64,000 nt of DNA from ZC4RG30 sp039932715 (GTDB lineage Bacteria; Pseudomonadota; Gammaproteobacteria; Steroidobacterales; Steroidobacteraceae): the NCBI GenBank assembly GCA_039932715.1, contig JBDTPN010000005.1, forward strand, positions 62,001-126,000. The letters are read 5' to 3'. Below are positions 34,423 through 43,927 of this stretch, in pieces. The stretch's first letter is position 1. The number at the start of each line of letters is the position of its first letter. The translations under genes and the position numbers were made by a program. A model generated the notes under the pieces. The model was not told where the DNA came from, searched no databases, and was given only the letters and a program-made list of their open reading frames with translations.

Positions 34423-36754
34423 GCGCCGCTTGATGCGCATGTCCCGATCCAAGGTGCTGGTCTCAATGGCTGCCGTAATTGCCGGCATCAGTGGATCCCC
34501 GGTCGCCATCTCGGCGCAAGTTTCGGCCCAAGCTGATGCTGCAGCCGAACCTGCCCCTGCGGCCGCAGGGGAAACGGGCGCCTACCTTGCCGCTGACTTC
34601 GCGGAGTCCACCCTCGACCTGCCGCGTTGCCCCGACAGCAGCTTCGCAAACTCCGCGGCCAAAAAGCCGCTGCGCCCGGCGATGAAGTTTGACGAGCCCG
34701 TGGAGATCACCAGTGACAACCTGCACGGTGAGTTCGTCGGCGATGCCTCTGCGCGCGGCAACGTCGAGGCACGGCAGGGAGATCGCGTGCTGCACGCTGA
34801 TGAGTTGAGCGTCGATCACGAGAAGAATTCCGCCGAGGTACACGGCAAGGTGGAATACCGGGACCCGCAGCTCATCATCCGCGGGGACGCCGGATCCCTG
34901 GTGGATGGTGAAGCGCAGTTCGAGGGCGCGCAGTTCGAACTGCCGCTGCAGCCGGCACGCGGCGCGGCGCAATCTCTGCACCTGGATCGTGAAGGCATAC
35001 TGAGCCTGGAGGGGGTGAGTTACACCACCTGCCCCATCGACAAACAGGATTGGCGCATCCGGGCGGATCGCATTTCGCTCAACACCAAGACCCGCATGGG
35101 CACCGCGCACGATGCACGCGTCGACTTCATGGGGCTGACCGTTTTCCGCCTGCCCGTCATCACGTTTCCCGTGGGCGACACACGCAAGAGTGGCCTGCTC
35201 TTTCCGACGATTGGCAATACGTCGCGCGGCGGCTTTCAATTGGCTGCGCCCTATTACTTCAATCTTGCGGAGAATTACGATCTCACGCTCACCCCCACCA
35301 TCTACAGCAAACGCGGCCTCGACATGGGTGGCCAGTTTCGATATCTAACCCGATCGAGCGAGGGACTGGTCAGCGGCAACGTGCTGCCGTCGGACAATAA
35401 CTACGGCGACACGCGCAGCTATCTCAAGGTGCTGGACCGGACTGAATTGCCAGGGGACTGGCGCCTGGTAATCGACGCGCAGAATGCCAGCGATGCGCAG
35501 TATTTCGAGGATTTCGCGCAGGGACCGGATGGCACCAGCGTGGCTTTCCTGCCGAGACTGCTGCAAGTTAGCTATCGCGATCCCATCTGGGATGCAGGCG
35601 TCATGCTGCGCAACTACCAGACCATCGACGAGGACCTGCCAGCGCAAGATCGTCCCTATTCCGAAGTGCCGCGTGCGTACGCACAGGCCGCCTGGAAAGG
35701 GTTGGGAGGCATGCCCTTGGAGTATGGCTTCGAGTCCGAGGCATCGGGATTCATGCGCGACGCGGGAGTCGAAGGATGGCGCCTGCACGTGATGCCGCGC
35801 GCCGCGCTGGACGTCGAGGGACCGGGCTATTTCCTGCGGCCGGCGGTCGCTTTCGATGTCACTCAATATCAGCTGGATAGTGTTGCCCCAGGGGAGGATC
35901 GCTCGCCCAACCGCTCCGCTCCCGTCGTCAGCCTTGACGGCGGGTTGCTGTTTGAACGCGGAATCGGCAGTCGCGGTCAGCGGCGCATCACCCTCGAACC
36001 GCGAATGATGTACCTGTATACGCCCTACCGCGACCAGACTGACCTGCCGGTATTCGACACCGCCGTGCCGGACCTCAACTGGGTAGAGCTGTTTCGCACC
36101 AACCGCTATGTGGGCCTTGATCGCCTCGGCGATGCCAACCAGATTTCCGTGGGCGTCACTTCACGTCTTTTCAGCAGCGCCAGTGGCACGCGCTTTCTGT
36201 CCGCGACCCTGGGACAGACCCTCTATTTTGAGACGCCGCGCGTGCTCCTGCCCGATGAACAGGCGGATGACCGCAAGTCATCTGACCTGATCGCGCAGGT
36301 TGAATTGCAGGCGTTCAAGAACTGGAGCGTGGACATGGGCGTGCAATGGGACCACCAGCAGTCGCGCGCGGAGAAGTCCGAGGTCCGGCTGCAGTTCCGC
36401 CCCGCCCCTGACCAGGTCATCAACCTGGGTTACCGCTTTCAGCGCGACCGACTGGAGCAGGCGGACTTTTCGGTGGCCTGGCCTATTTCCAAGTCGTGGC
36501 GCATCTATGGGCGCTCGCTCTATTCCCTGCGCGACAAGGAATCCATCGAGCAGTTTGCCGGGTTCGAATATGGCAGCTGCTGCTGGCGGATTCGGGCCGT
36601 GGCACGTGAATACGTCAGTCGGCGCTCCGGCGAACGCGACAGCGGGGTGTATATCCAGATGGAACTCAAGGGACTTTCCAGTGTCGGACTGGCTGCGGAC
36701 GCTTTCCTGGAGCGCGCGATTCGCGGATACTCTGTTCGCGGAAACCCTCGCTGA
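34421..36754 (+). CDS. lptD: LPS-assembly protein LptD
   Basis: About 777 residues. The start is uncertain (ATGs at 34421, 34433, 34439); all keep the signal SKVLVSMAAVIAGISG with cleavage near SAQA. The periplasmic beta-jellyroll (about 90-220; EITSDNLHGEFVGDASARG) is followed by a long outer-membrane barrel. Four cysteines for the disulfides between domains are seen in PRCPDSS, YTTCPIDKQDW and the adjacent pair GSCCWRIRAVARE, the family pattern. It places lipopolysaccharide in the outer leaflet with LptE (not in the window). surA follows at nine bases. Confidence 0.96.
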   Translation: MRRLMRMSRSKVLVSMAAVIAGISGSPVAISAQVSAQADAAAEPAPAAAGETGAYLAADFAESTLDLPRCPDSSFANSAAKKPLRPAMKFDEPVEITSDNLHGEFVGDASARGNVEARQGDRVLHADELSVDHEKNSAEVHGKVEYRDPQLIIRGDAGSLVDGEAQFEGAQFELPLQPARGAAQSLHLDREGILSLEGVSYTTCPIDKQDWRIRADRISLNTKTRMGTAHDARVDFMGLTVFRLPVITFPVGDTRKSGLLFPTIGNTSRGGFQLAAPYYFNLAENYDLTLTPTIYSKRGLDMGGQFRYLTRSSEGLVSGNVLPSDNNYGDTRSYLKVLDRTELPGDWRLVIDAQNASDAQYFEDFAQGPDGTSVAFLPRLLQVSYRDPIWDAGVMLRNYQTIDEDLPAQDRPYSEVPRAYAQAAWKGLGGMPLEYGFESEASGFMRDAGVEGWRLHVMPRAALDVEGPGYFLRPAVAFDVTQYQLDSVAPGEDRSPNRSAPVVSLDGGLLFERGIGSRGQRRITLEPRMMYLYTPYRDQTDLPVFDTAVPDLNWVELFRTNRYVGLDRLGDANQISVGVTSRLFSSASGTRFLSATLGQTLYFETPRVLLPDEQADDRKSSDLIAQVELQAFKNWSVDMGVQWDHQQSRAEKSEVRLQFRPAPDQVINLGYRFQRDRLEQADFSVAWPISKSWRIYGRSLYSLRDKESIEQFAGFEYGSCCWRIRAVAREYVSRRSGERDSGVYIQMELKGLSSVGLAADAFLERAIRGYSVRGNPR

Positions 36755-36763
36755 CGCAACCCC

Positions 36764-38200
36764 ATGAATTTAAAGAAACTCTCTTTACTGATACTGTTCT
36801 TTGCAGCCGTTCCTGTCACCTACGGTCAGGGTATCGGGGGTGACTCGGGCGATTTTCCCGACTTGCACGGCCCTGGGACTGGAGCCGGAGACGGCAAGCA
36901 CGGCGCGCGTGGTTCCAAGGGCGGCCCGCCTCCTCCCCCACGCGCCACGCCCGCCGCACCGGTGGCTGCCCGGCCGAAATCGGGCGTGCTGCTCGACAAG
37001 GTAGTCGCCGTGGTCAACGAGGGCATGGTTACGGAGAGCGAGCTCGAAGAGCAGACCGCAAGCATTCGGGACCGGCTGGCGGCGCAGAAGACGCAACTGC
37101 CTCCCGATGACGTGATGCGCAAGCAGGTACTGGATCGCCTCATCATCCAGGAAATCCAGAACCAGCGCGCCAAGCGCATCGGCCTCAAGATCACCGACGA
37201 ACAGGTTAATGCCGCGATGAACGACATCGCCCAGCGCAATAACCTGACATTGGCGCAACTGCCCGCCGCGATTTCCGAGCAGGGCCTGGACTACGCCTCG
37301 TATCGCGACAACATCCGCCGCGAAATCACCATGCAGGCGCTGCGGCAGCGCGACGTGCTCAGCAAGATCAACGTCACGCCGCGCGAACTTGATCTCTATA
37401 TGGAGCGCATGAAGAAGATGCCCTCCGACCAGATGCAGTACAACGTTTCGCACATCCTGATCGCCGTGCCGGAAGACGGGGCGCAGTCGCAGGTGGACAA
37501 GCTTGCTGCCAAAGCCGAGGAAGTCCGCGCGCACGCTGCAGCCAATGAGGATTTCGCAAAGCTGGCCGTTGCCAATTCCAACAGTCAGACGGCGCTTGAA
37601 GGCGGCGCACTGGGTTGGCGCCGCGGACCTGAGCTGCCGACGTTCCTTGCTGACGTGGTCGTGACGCTCAAGCCTGGGGAAGTCAGCCAGGTGATGCGTA
37701 CACCCACCGGATTCCACATCATCAAGCTCAATGAAGTGCGCAGCGCCACCGGCAACATGATTGTCGACCAGACCCACGCGCGCCACATACTCATGCGGCC
37801 CAATGCGCTGCAGGACGACGCCACGGTTCGGCAGAAACTCTCCGGGATACGCGAGAAAATCCTCAAAGGCGAAGATTTCGCCGCCTTCGCTTCCAGCATG
37901 TCCGAAGACCCCGGCTCCGCTGTCAATGGCGGAGACCTGGGATGGAGCGGCCCGGATTCCTTTGATCCTGAGTTCGAGGCCAAGCTCAACGCCTTGTCCG
38001 ATAATGAAATCAGCGAGCCATTCCACACCCAGTTCGGTTGGCACATCGTGCAATTGCTGGGCCGTCGCAAGTTCGACACTACCCAGGACGCCCTGCGCGA
38101 CCGTGCCTTCAGGCAATTGCGTGAAAGCAAGGCTGACGAGGAAACCGAACTTTGGCTGCGTCGCCTGCGCGATGAGGCCTTCGTCGATACGGACGTCTGA
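36764..38200 (+). CDS. surA: Periplasmic chaperone and peptidyl-prolyl isomerase SurA
   Basis: 478 residues with a Sec signal (about 1-21). The N-terminal chaperone domain begins at LLDKVVAVVNEGMVTESELE. Two parvulin domains follow (about 220-320, YNVSHILIAVPE; about 335-435, HARHILMRPNA), then a C-terminal helix. Residues 22-72 are an unusual Gly/Pro/Ala-rich, disordered insertion containing PPPPP between signal and core. SurA escorts outer-membrane proteins such as LptD, its upstream neighbour. Confidence 0.96.
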   Translation: MNLKKLSLLILFFAAVPVTYGQGIGGDSGDFPDLHGPGTGAGDGKHGARGSKGGPPPPPRATPAAPVAARPKSGVLLDKVVAVVNEGMVTESELEEQTASIRDRLAAQKTQLPPDDVMRKQVLDRLIIQEIQNQRAKRIGLKITDEQVNAAMNDIAQRNNLTLAQLPAAISEQGLDYASYRDNIRREITMQALRQRDVLSKINVTPRELDLYMERMKKMPSDQMQYNVSHILIAVPEDGAQSQVDKLAAKAEEVRAHAAANEDFAKLAVANSNSQTALEGGALGWRRGPELPTFLADVVVTLKPGEVSQVMRTPTGFHIIKLNEVRSATGNMIVDQTHARHILMRPNALQDDATVRQKLSGIREKILKGEDFAAFASSMSEDPGSAVNGGDLGWSGPDSFDPEFEAKLNALSDNEISEPFHTQFGWHIVQLLGRRKFDTTQDALRDRAFRQLRESKADEETELWLRRLRDEAFVDTDV

Positions 38201-38204
38201 ACCC

Positions 38205-39164
38205 ATGAAACGGCGCCCGCGCCTGGCGCTGACCAGCGGCGAGCCGGCCGGGATCGGCCCCGACCTTTGCATTCAGCTGGCCGCCGCAACCCGCGATTCG
38301 GATTTCGACATTGTGTGTTTCGGCGATGCCAATCTCCTGGCACAGCGCTCACGGATGACGGGCCTGCCCCTCGAAGCCAATCTCGCCTTCACGGTGCAAC
38401 ATGTTGCATTGCCCCAGCCAGTGCACGCTGGCCGGCTGGATCCGCGCAATGCGCGCGCCGTTCTGCAGATGCTCGACCTGGCACTGGACGGTTGCCGCAA
38501 TGGGGAATTTGATGCCATGGTGACGGCGCCAGTGCAGAAGAGCGTCATCAACGATGCCGGAATTGCGTTCACCGGTCACACGGAATACCTGGCCGAGCGC
38601 TGTGGAGTGCCCAGGCCGGTGATGTTGCTGGCCTGCGATGCAATGAAGGTCGCGCTGGTCACCACGCACCTGCCGCTGTCTCAGGTCAGCAGCGCGATCA
38701 CGGCAGCGGTGCTGGATGAAACCATCGCCATTGTCGATCACGACCTCAGGCGCCTGTGGGGGCTGCAACATCCGCGCATCGCGGTATGCGGACTGAATCC
38801 GCATGCAGGGGAAAGCGGCCACCTGGGACGCGAGGAGATCGATACCATCGCCCCGGCCATCCAGCGCGCGGTGCAGCGCGGCATCGACGCCAGCGGCCCC
38901 TGGCCAGCGGACACGCTGTTCACCTCTCGGCAACTGGCCAACTTTGACGTTGTGCTGGCCATGTACCACGACCAGGGCCTGCCCACGCTCAAGCACGCCA
39001 GCTTCGGCAATGCAGTCAACGTCACGCTGGGCCTGCCGGTGCTGCGCACTTCGGTGGATCACGGCACTGCGCTGGATCTGGCCGGCACTGGTCGCGCCGA
39101 TGTGGGCAGCCTTGTTGCGGCCGTTGAACTGGCCGCGCAACTTGGTCGCACGGCGACGCGGTGA
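38205..39164 (+). CDS. pdxA: 4-hydroxythreonine-4-phosphate dehydrogenase
   Basis: 319 residues from MKRRPRLALTSGEPAGIGPD, five bases after surA. Metal-binding histidines lie in FTGHTEYLA, LNPHAGESGHLG and MYHDQGLPTLK; the NAD site includes NVTLGLPVLRTSVDHGTALD. It catalyses a step of pyridoxal phosphate synthesis in the DXP-dependent route. Length is normal. Its stop overlaps the rsmA start (GTGA). Confidence 0.97.
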   Translation: MKRRPRLALTSGEPAGIGPDLCIQLAAATRDSDFDIVCFGDANLLAQRSRMTGLPLEANLAFTVQHVALPQPVHAGRLDPRNARAVLQMLDLALDGCRNGEFDAMVTAPVQKSVINDAGIAFTGHTEYLAERCGVPRPVMLLACDAMKVALVTTHLPLSQVSSAITAAVLDETIAIVDHDLRRLWGLQHPRIAVCGLNPHAGESGHLGREEIDTIAPAIQRAVQRGIDASGPWPADTLFTSRQLANFDVVLAMYHDQGLPTLKHASFGNAVNVTLGLPVLRTSVDHGTALDLAGTGRADVGSLVAAVELAAQLGRTATR

Positions 39165-39937
39165 TTCGCGCACGCAAGCGTTTCGGCCAGCACTTCCTGC
39201 ACGATCCTTCCGTACTGCAGCGGATCGCCCGCTCGGTCAACGCCATGCCTGGCGATCGCCTGCTGGAGATCGGTCCGGGCACCGGTGCGCTGACTGCGCA
39301 ATTGCTCGCCACGCTGCCTCGGTTTGACGCCATCGAGATTGACCGCGACCTTGCCGCGAAGTTGCGCACACGCTGGCCGACGCAGTTGACACTGCATGAA
39401 GCCGACGCACTTGAATTCGATTACGCCGCCCTGGCTCGCCTGCGCGGCGGGCCGCTGCGGGTGGTTGGCAACCTGCCCTACAACATCTCCACTCCCCTGT
39501 TGTTTCGCCTGCTGGAACAGGTCGAGCACATCGCCGACCTGCATGTGATGCTGCAGAAGGAAGTGATAGACAGGATGGCTGCCGCTCCGGGCAGCAAGGA
39601 CTACGGACGCCTCACTGTGATGCTGGCGCCGCGCCTGCATATCGAAAAGCTGTTCGATGTGGGCCCCGGCTCATTCACGCCACCACCGCGCGTCTGGTCG
39701 GCGGTGGCACGATTGCAGGTGCTTCCAGAGCCGCGTTTTGCCTTGCCGCCCGCCTTTGCCCGCGTGGTCAGCGCTGCTTTTGCGCAGCGGCGCAAGACCC
39801 TGCGCAACAGCCTGCGGGCACTGGTGCCTCAGTCAGCCTGGGCCGCCACCGGCATCGACCCCCAATTGCGGGCCGAAGTGCTGGCACCGAGTCAGTTTGC
39901 CGAGCTTGCAGCCCTTGCACTACCCGGCGACGTATGA
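39161..39937 (+). CDS. rsmA: 16S rRNA dimethyladenosine transferase (KsgA)
   Basis: 258 residues from GTG (MIRARKRFGQHFLHDPS). SAM motif I is LEIGPGTGALTAQLL and the catalytic motif is NLPYNISTPLLFRLL. It dimethylates two adjacent adenines near the 3' end of 16S rRNA during small-subunit maturation. The four-base overlap with pdxA is the usual arrangement of this conserved operon. Confidence 0.97.
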   Translation: MIRARKRFGQHFLHDPSVLQRIARSVNAMPGDRLLEIGPGTGALTAQLLATLPRFDAIEIDRDLAAKLRTRWPTQLTLHEADALEFDYAALARLRGGPLRVVGNLPYNISTPLLFRLLEQVEHIADLHVMLQKEVIDRMAAAPGSKDYGRLTVMLAPRLHIEKLFDVGPGSFTPPPRVWSAVARLQVLPEPRFALPPAFARVVSAAFAQRRKTLRNSLRALVPQSAWAATGIDPQLRAEVLAPSQFAELAALALPGDV

Positions 39938-39949
39938 TTTCTTTGCCCC

Positions 39950-40402
39950 ATGAAAATCTACAATAACGTGCTGGCGGTAATCGACCTTTCGGATGATGGC
40001 ATCCGGGTAGGCAAGCGGGCGCTGCAACTGGCCGCTGCCACCGGCGGCACAGACGTGACGCTGCTGCACGTCGTGGAATACATGCCGGTGGAACCACTGA
40101 GTGATTCACTGCTGCCTGCCATCCAGATCGAGTCGGAGCTGCTGCAACGTGCGCGTGAGCGTATGCAGGTCATCGCCAGTGGGCTGCGCGATCCGTCACC
40201 ACCATGGCAGGTCACCGCCGGCAACGTGAAGGCCGAGATTGTGCGCGTGGCCCGCGACGGCGCGTTCGATCTCATCGTCATTGGCAGTCATGAACGCCAC
40301 GGACTGTCCATTCTGGTCAATCTCACCGAAGACACGGTGTTGCACAATGCACCCTGCGATGTGCTGGCCGTGCGCCTGCCCAACGTCCGTGCGGCCACGT
40401 GA
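39950..40402 (+). CDS. Universal stress protein (UspA family)
   Basis: 150 residues. The fold begins KIYNNVLAVIDLSDDG and VTLLHVVEY; the C-terminal segment DLIVIGSHERHG followed by VTEDTVLHNAPCDVLAVRL-like strands (LTEDTVLHNAPCDVLAV) corresponds to the ATP-binding loop region, though the full G-x2-G-x9-G-S/T pattern is altered. It stands between rsmA and apaG, a place normally empty in this operon, and its stop overlaps apaG (GTGA). Confidence 0.88.
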   Translation: MKIYNNVLAVIDLSDDGIRVGKRALQLAAATGGTDVTLLHVVEYMPVEPLSDSLLPAIQIESELLQRARERMQVIASGLRDPSPPWQVTAGNVKAEIVRVARDGAFDLIVIGSHERHGLSILVNLTEDTVLHNAPCDVLAVRLPNVRAAT

Positions 40403-40770
40403 ACAACAGTATCCGCGTACAGGTCGAGACCAGCTACCTGCCGGACCAGTCGGATCCGGTGGAGCGCCGCTTCGTGTTTTCCTACACCATCACCATCCGC
40501 AATGAAGGCGATGCGCCCGCGCGCCTGATGCAGCGGCATTGGATATTCACCGACGCCAATGGCAAACAGCAGGAAGTGCGCGGCGACGGGGTACTTGGCG
40601 AACAGCCGCGCCTGCAACCAGGCCAGGGCTTTCGCTATTCCAGCGGCACCATTCTGGAGACACCCGTGGGCGCCATGGAGGGCAGCTACCAGATGGAAAC
40701 CGACGGGGGCGATCACTTCGACGCGCCTATCGCACCGGTGCGCCTGGCCATGCCGGGCATCCTGCACTGA
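40399..40770 (+). CDS. apaG: ApaG domain protein
   Basis: 123 residues from GTG (MNNSIRVQVETSYLPDQS). Fibronectin-like ApaG fold with RRFVFSYTITIRNEG, RLMQRHWIFTDANG and the glycine-rich GEQPRLQPGQGFRYSSG. The family is tied to divalent-metal and nucleotide stress phenotypes, but its biochemical action is unsettled. It precedes apaH, as in most relatives. Confidence 0.95.
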   Translation: MNNSIRVQVETSYLPDQSDPVERRFVFSYTITIRNEGDAPARLMQRHWIFTDANGKQQEVRGDGVLGEQPRLQPGQGFRYSSGTILETPVGAMEGSYQMETDGGDHFDAPIAPVRLAMPGILH

Positions 40771-40789
40771 TTCCCGGCGGCCACTACCT

Positions 40790-41623
40790 TTGACCCGCTA
40801 CGCCATCGGCGACATCCAGGGCTGCCATGAGCCGCTGACGGATCTGCTGCGTAAGATGCGGTTCAAGGCTGATCGCGATCAATTGTATTTCACCGGCGAC
40901 CTGGTCAATCGCGGCCCGCAGTCACTTCAGGTGCTGCGGCTGGTCAAATCACTGGGTGCCAATGCACGCACCGTGCTGGGCAACCACGACCTGCACCTGC
41001 TGGCACACCACTTCGATGCGGATCGCCCGATGCGTCGGGGCGATACGCTGTCTTCCATACTCAGGGCGCGCGATCGCGTGCCATTGATGGAGTGGCTGCT
41101 GCATCAGCCGCTGTTGATCCACGACAGCGCGCGCAATGATCTGTTCGTGCATGCCGGGCTTGTTCCGCAGTGGTCGCCCGCCATCGCCGCGCGCGCCGCG
41201 TGCGAAGCCGAAGCGGCATTGCGCCGTGATCCACGCCGCTTCCTGGCCACAATGTACGGCGACCAGCCCGATCGCTGGGTGCGCGGGCTCAAACCCGCGG
41301 ATCGCTGGCGATTCACCATCAACGTGCTGACGCGACTGCGCGTGTGCAAGGCCGATGGCACTATCGACTTTCGACCCAAGGGTGCGCCCGACACCATAGC
41401 CGCGCCCTGGCGCCCCTGGTTCGACCAGCCGCGCAAGAGCGCCAAAGTGCGTGTGATATTCGGTCACTGGTCCGCGTTGGGATTACTGCGTCGCCCGCTT
41501 CTGCTGGGGCTGGATACTGGGTGTGTGTGGGGCGGCAAGCTCACCGCCGTCAACCTTGACGACCCCAAGGCCCCTGTCATCCAGAAGACTTGTCGCGCCT
41601 GTCGCACTGCTGGAGCGGACTAG
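40790..41623 (+). CDS. apaH: Bis(5'-nucleosyl)-tetraphosphatase, symmetrical
   Basis: 277 residues from an uncommon TTG codon (MTRYAIGDIQGCHEPL); a GGCGG site nine bases upstream and exact alignment to the family N-terminus support it, and no ATG or GTG fits. Metallophosphatase motifs are GDIQGC, FTGDLVNRGP, GNHDLHLL and the later GHW. It splits Ap4A into two ADP. Rare-start initiation could keep its level low relative to ApaG. Confidence 0.95.
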   Translation: MTRYAIGDIQGCHEPLTDLLRKMRFKADRDQLYFTGDLVNRGPQSLQVLRLVKSLGANARTVLGNHDLHLLAHHFDADRPMRRGDTLSSILRARDRVPLMEWLLHQPLLIHDSARNDLFVHAGLVPQWSPAIAARAACEAEAALRRDPRRFLATMYGDQPDRWVRGLKPADRWRFTINVLTRLRVCKADGTIDFRPKGAPDTIAAPWRPWFDQPRKSAKVRVIFGHWSALGLLRRPLLLGLDTGCVWGGKLTAVNLDDPKAPVIQKTCRACRTAGAD

Positions 41624-41674
41624 GACTATTATGCGCCCAACTTTGATTGCCACTCACGATTACAGAGGTATGGA

Positions 41675-42190
41675 ATGAACATCTCGATGCATAACGCGTC
41701 TGTCGGCGTATTTTCAAAGCTGCTGCAAAACCTGCAGCTGCAGCTCGACAAGGCCGAGCAGTGGACTGCGGAACGTAAGATTGATCCCAATGCCATCCTG
41801 CTGGCGCGGCTTGCCCCGGACATGTTCACCTTCACGCGCCAGATCCAGATCATGACGGATCTTGCCAAGGGCACTATCGCGCGCCTGGCCGGGCTGGAGC
41901 CGCCGCGCTATGAAGACAATGAAACCACCTTCGCGGAACTCAAGGCCCGCGTCGCCAAGACAATCGCATATGCACAGAGCCTCGACGAGAAATCATTCGC
42001 GGGATCAGAGACCCGCAGCATCACCCTGAAGCTGGGCCCGCCGGGCGCGCAGCAGGAAATGAAGTTCGAGGGTCTGAGCTACCTGCTGGGGTTCGGTACG
42101 CCGAATGTGTATTTCCACTATTCCATGGTCTACGCGCTGCTGCGTCACAACGGCATGGAACTGGGCAAGCGCGACTACATCGGCGGCTGA
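41675..42190 (+). CDS. DUF1993 family protein
   Basis: 171 residues of the DUF1993 family, which has a DinB-like four-helix bundle. Family features are the N-terminal SMHNASVGVFSKLLQNL and the C-terminal LGFGTPNVYFHYSMVYALLRHNGMELG. The His/Asp set for a DinB metal site is incomplete. Function unknown. It stands alone between apaH and the convergent fhs gene. Confidence 0.88.
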   Translation: MNISMHNASVGVFSKLLQNLQLQLDKAEQWTAERKIDPNAILLARLAPDMFTFTRQIQIMTDLAKGTIARLAGLEPPRYEDNETTFAELKARVAKTIAYAQSLDEKSFAGSETRSITLKLGPPGAQQEMKFEGLSYLLGFGTPNVYFHYSMVYALLRHNGMELGKRDYIGG

Positions 42191-42210
42191 ACCGCTGTTC
42201 AAATCCTGGA

Positions 42211-42238
42211 GCAACCCGCGGCGCGAAACGCGGGTTGC
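42211..42238. terminator. GC-rich hairpin between DUF1993 and fhs
   Basis: GCAACCCGC and GCGGGTTGC pair perfectly (9 bp) around a 10-base loop, between two convergent stops. There is no T-run, so it may act as a transcript-end stabiliser or weak two-way terminator. Confidence 0.5.
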
Positions 42239-42253
42239 CCTGCCGGGTGGTCG

Positions 42254-43927
42254 CTAGAAAAGGCCCTCGATCTGGCCCTGTTCATTGAGCCGGATCGAGT
42301 TGGCCGACGGCACCTTGGGCAGGCCCGGCATGGTCATGATCTCGCCACAAACCACCACGATGAACTCCGCGCCGGCCGACAGGCGCACATCCCGTATGTT
42401 GACCACGTGACCCGTGGGTGCGCCTTTTAGCGCCGGATCGGTGGAGAAGCTGTACTGGGTCTTGGCAATGCACACCGGGTAGTGGCCGAAACCGGCTTCG
42501 GTGAACTCCTTGAACAGGTCGCGCACCTTCTGGTCGCCGGTGATGTCGCTGGCGCGATAGATCTGCTGCGCGATGGTCTTGACCTTGTCCCACAGCGGCA
42601 ATTCGTCGGCATACAGCGGCTTGTAGGCGGCCTTGCCGCTTTCCGCCAGCTTCACCACCTCATGCGCCAGTTCCTCGGTTCCCTTGCCGCCATCGGCCCA
42701 GTGCGAGCACAGGATGGCCTTTGAACCCACGCCGGCACACAGCTCCTTGATCAGGGCGTGCTCGGCGGGTGTATCTGCAATGAACTTGTTGATGCCCACG
42801 ACTGCCGGCACTCCGAACTTGGCCACGTTCTCGAGATGGCGTTCAAGGTTCGCAAAGCCCTTGCGCAGAGCCGCCAGGTCTTCCTTGCCCAATTGGTCCT
42901 TGGCAACTCCGCCGTGCATCTTGAGCGCGCGCACCGTGGCGACGATCACAACGGCATCGGGCTTGAGACCGGCCTTGCGGCACTTGATGTCGAAAAATTT
43001 CTCGGCGCCCAGGTCGGCACCGAAACCGGCTTCAGTCACAACATAATCGCCCAGGCGCAAGCCAGTCTGCGTGGCCATCACCGAGTTGCAGCCATGCGCG
43101 ATGTTGGCGAACGGGCCGCCGTGCACGAAAGCCGGATTGCCTTCGAGCGTCTGTACCAGGTTAGGGCTCAGCGCATCGCGCAACAGCACCGCCATGGCGC
43201 CATCGGCCTTGAGGTCGCGCGCATAGATGGGCTTTTTGTCGCGCGTGCGCGCCACAATAATATTCCCGAGTCGGCGCGTCAGGTCATCAAGATCTGTGGC
43301 CAGGCAGAAGATCGCCATGACTTCCGACGCCACGACGATATCGAATCCATCCTCGCGCGGATAACCGTTGCCCGGTCCGCCCAGCGAATTGGTGATCTGC
43401 CGCAGCGCGCGATCATTCATGTCCACGACGCGCTTCCAGGTTACGCGCCGCACGTCGATGCCCAGTTCGTTGCCCCAGTAGATGTGGTTGTCGACCATCG
43501 CAGCCAGCAGGTTGTTGGCTGCGGCAATGGCGTGGAAGTCACCCGTGAAATGCAGGTTGATGTCTTCCATGGGCACGACCTGTGCGTAGCCGCCGCCGGC
43601 GGCGCCACCCTTCATGCCAAAGCAGGGGCCGAGACTGGGCTCGCGAAGGCAGATCACCGCATTCTTGCCGATGGCATTGAGCCCATCACCCAGGCCCACG
43701 GTAGTGGTGGTCTTGCCTTCACCCGCTGGCGTTGGACTGATGGCGGTCACCAGGATCAACTTGCCCGGCTTGCGCTTTGCAATTTCCTTGACCGTGTCCA
43801 GCGAGAGCTTGGCCTTGTACGGACCGTAGTGCAGCAGCTGATCGCTTTTGATGCCGATCTTCGCAGCCGCGTTCTCGATGGGCTGCAACTTTGCCTGGCG
43901 CGCAATCTCGATATCACTCAGGGGCAT
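42254..43927 (-). CDS. fhs: Formate-tetrahydrofolate ligase
   Basis: 557 residues from MPLSDIEIARQAKLQPI, the length typical of the family; upstream in-frame codons to 44050 are not conserved. The ATP loop is TPAGEGKTTTTVGLGDGL. Other family blocks are EPSLGPCFGMKGGAAGGG and VHGGPFANIAHGCNSV. It makes 10-formyl-THF from formate and ATP, feeding purine and thymidylate pathways, also represented here by purL and thyA/folA. Confidence 0.97.
   Translation of the reverse strand: MPLSDIEIARQAKLQPIENAAAKIGIKSDQLLHYGPYKAKLSLDTVKEIAKRKPGKLILVTAISPTPAGEGKTTTTVGLGDGLNAIGKNAVICLREPSLGPCFGMKGGAAGGGYAQVVPMEDINLHFTGDFHAIAAANNLLAAMVDNHIYWGNELGIDVRRVTWKRVVDMNDRALRQITNSLGGPGNGYPREDGFDIVVASEVMAIFCLATDLDDLTRRLGNIIVARTRDKKPIYARDLKADGAMAVLLRDALSPNLVQTLEGNPAFVHGGPFANIAHGCNSVMATQTGLRLGDYVVTEAGFGADLGAEKFFDIKCRKAGLKPDAVVIVATVRALKMHGGVAKDQLGKEDLAALRKGFANLERHLENVAKFGVPAVVGINKFIADTPAEHALIKELCAGVGSKAILCSHWADGGKGTEELAHEVVKLAESGKAAYKPLYADELPLWDKVKTIAQQIYRASDITGDQKVRDLFKEFTEAGFGHYPVCIAKTQYSFSTDPALKGAPTGHVVNIRDVRLSAGAEFIVVVCGEIMTMPGLPKVPSANSIRLNEQGQIEGLF

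Noticed and set aside
36785..38272. Minus-strand frame of 495 codons opposite surA
   Set aside because: surA is unmistakable on the plus strand; the antisense frame lacks domains and is a GC-bias artefact.
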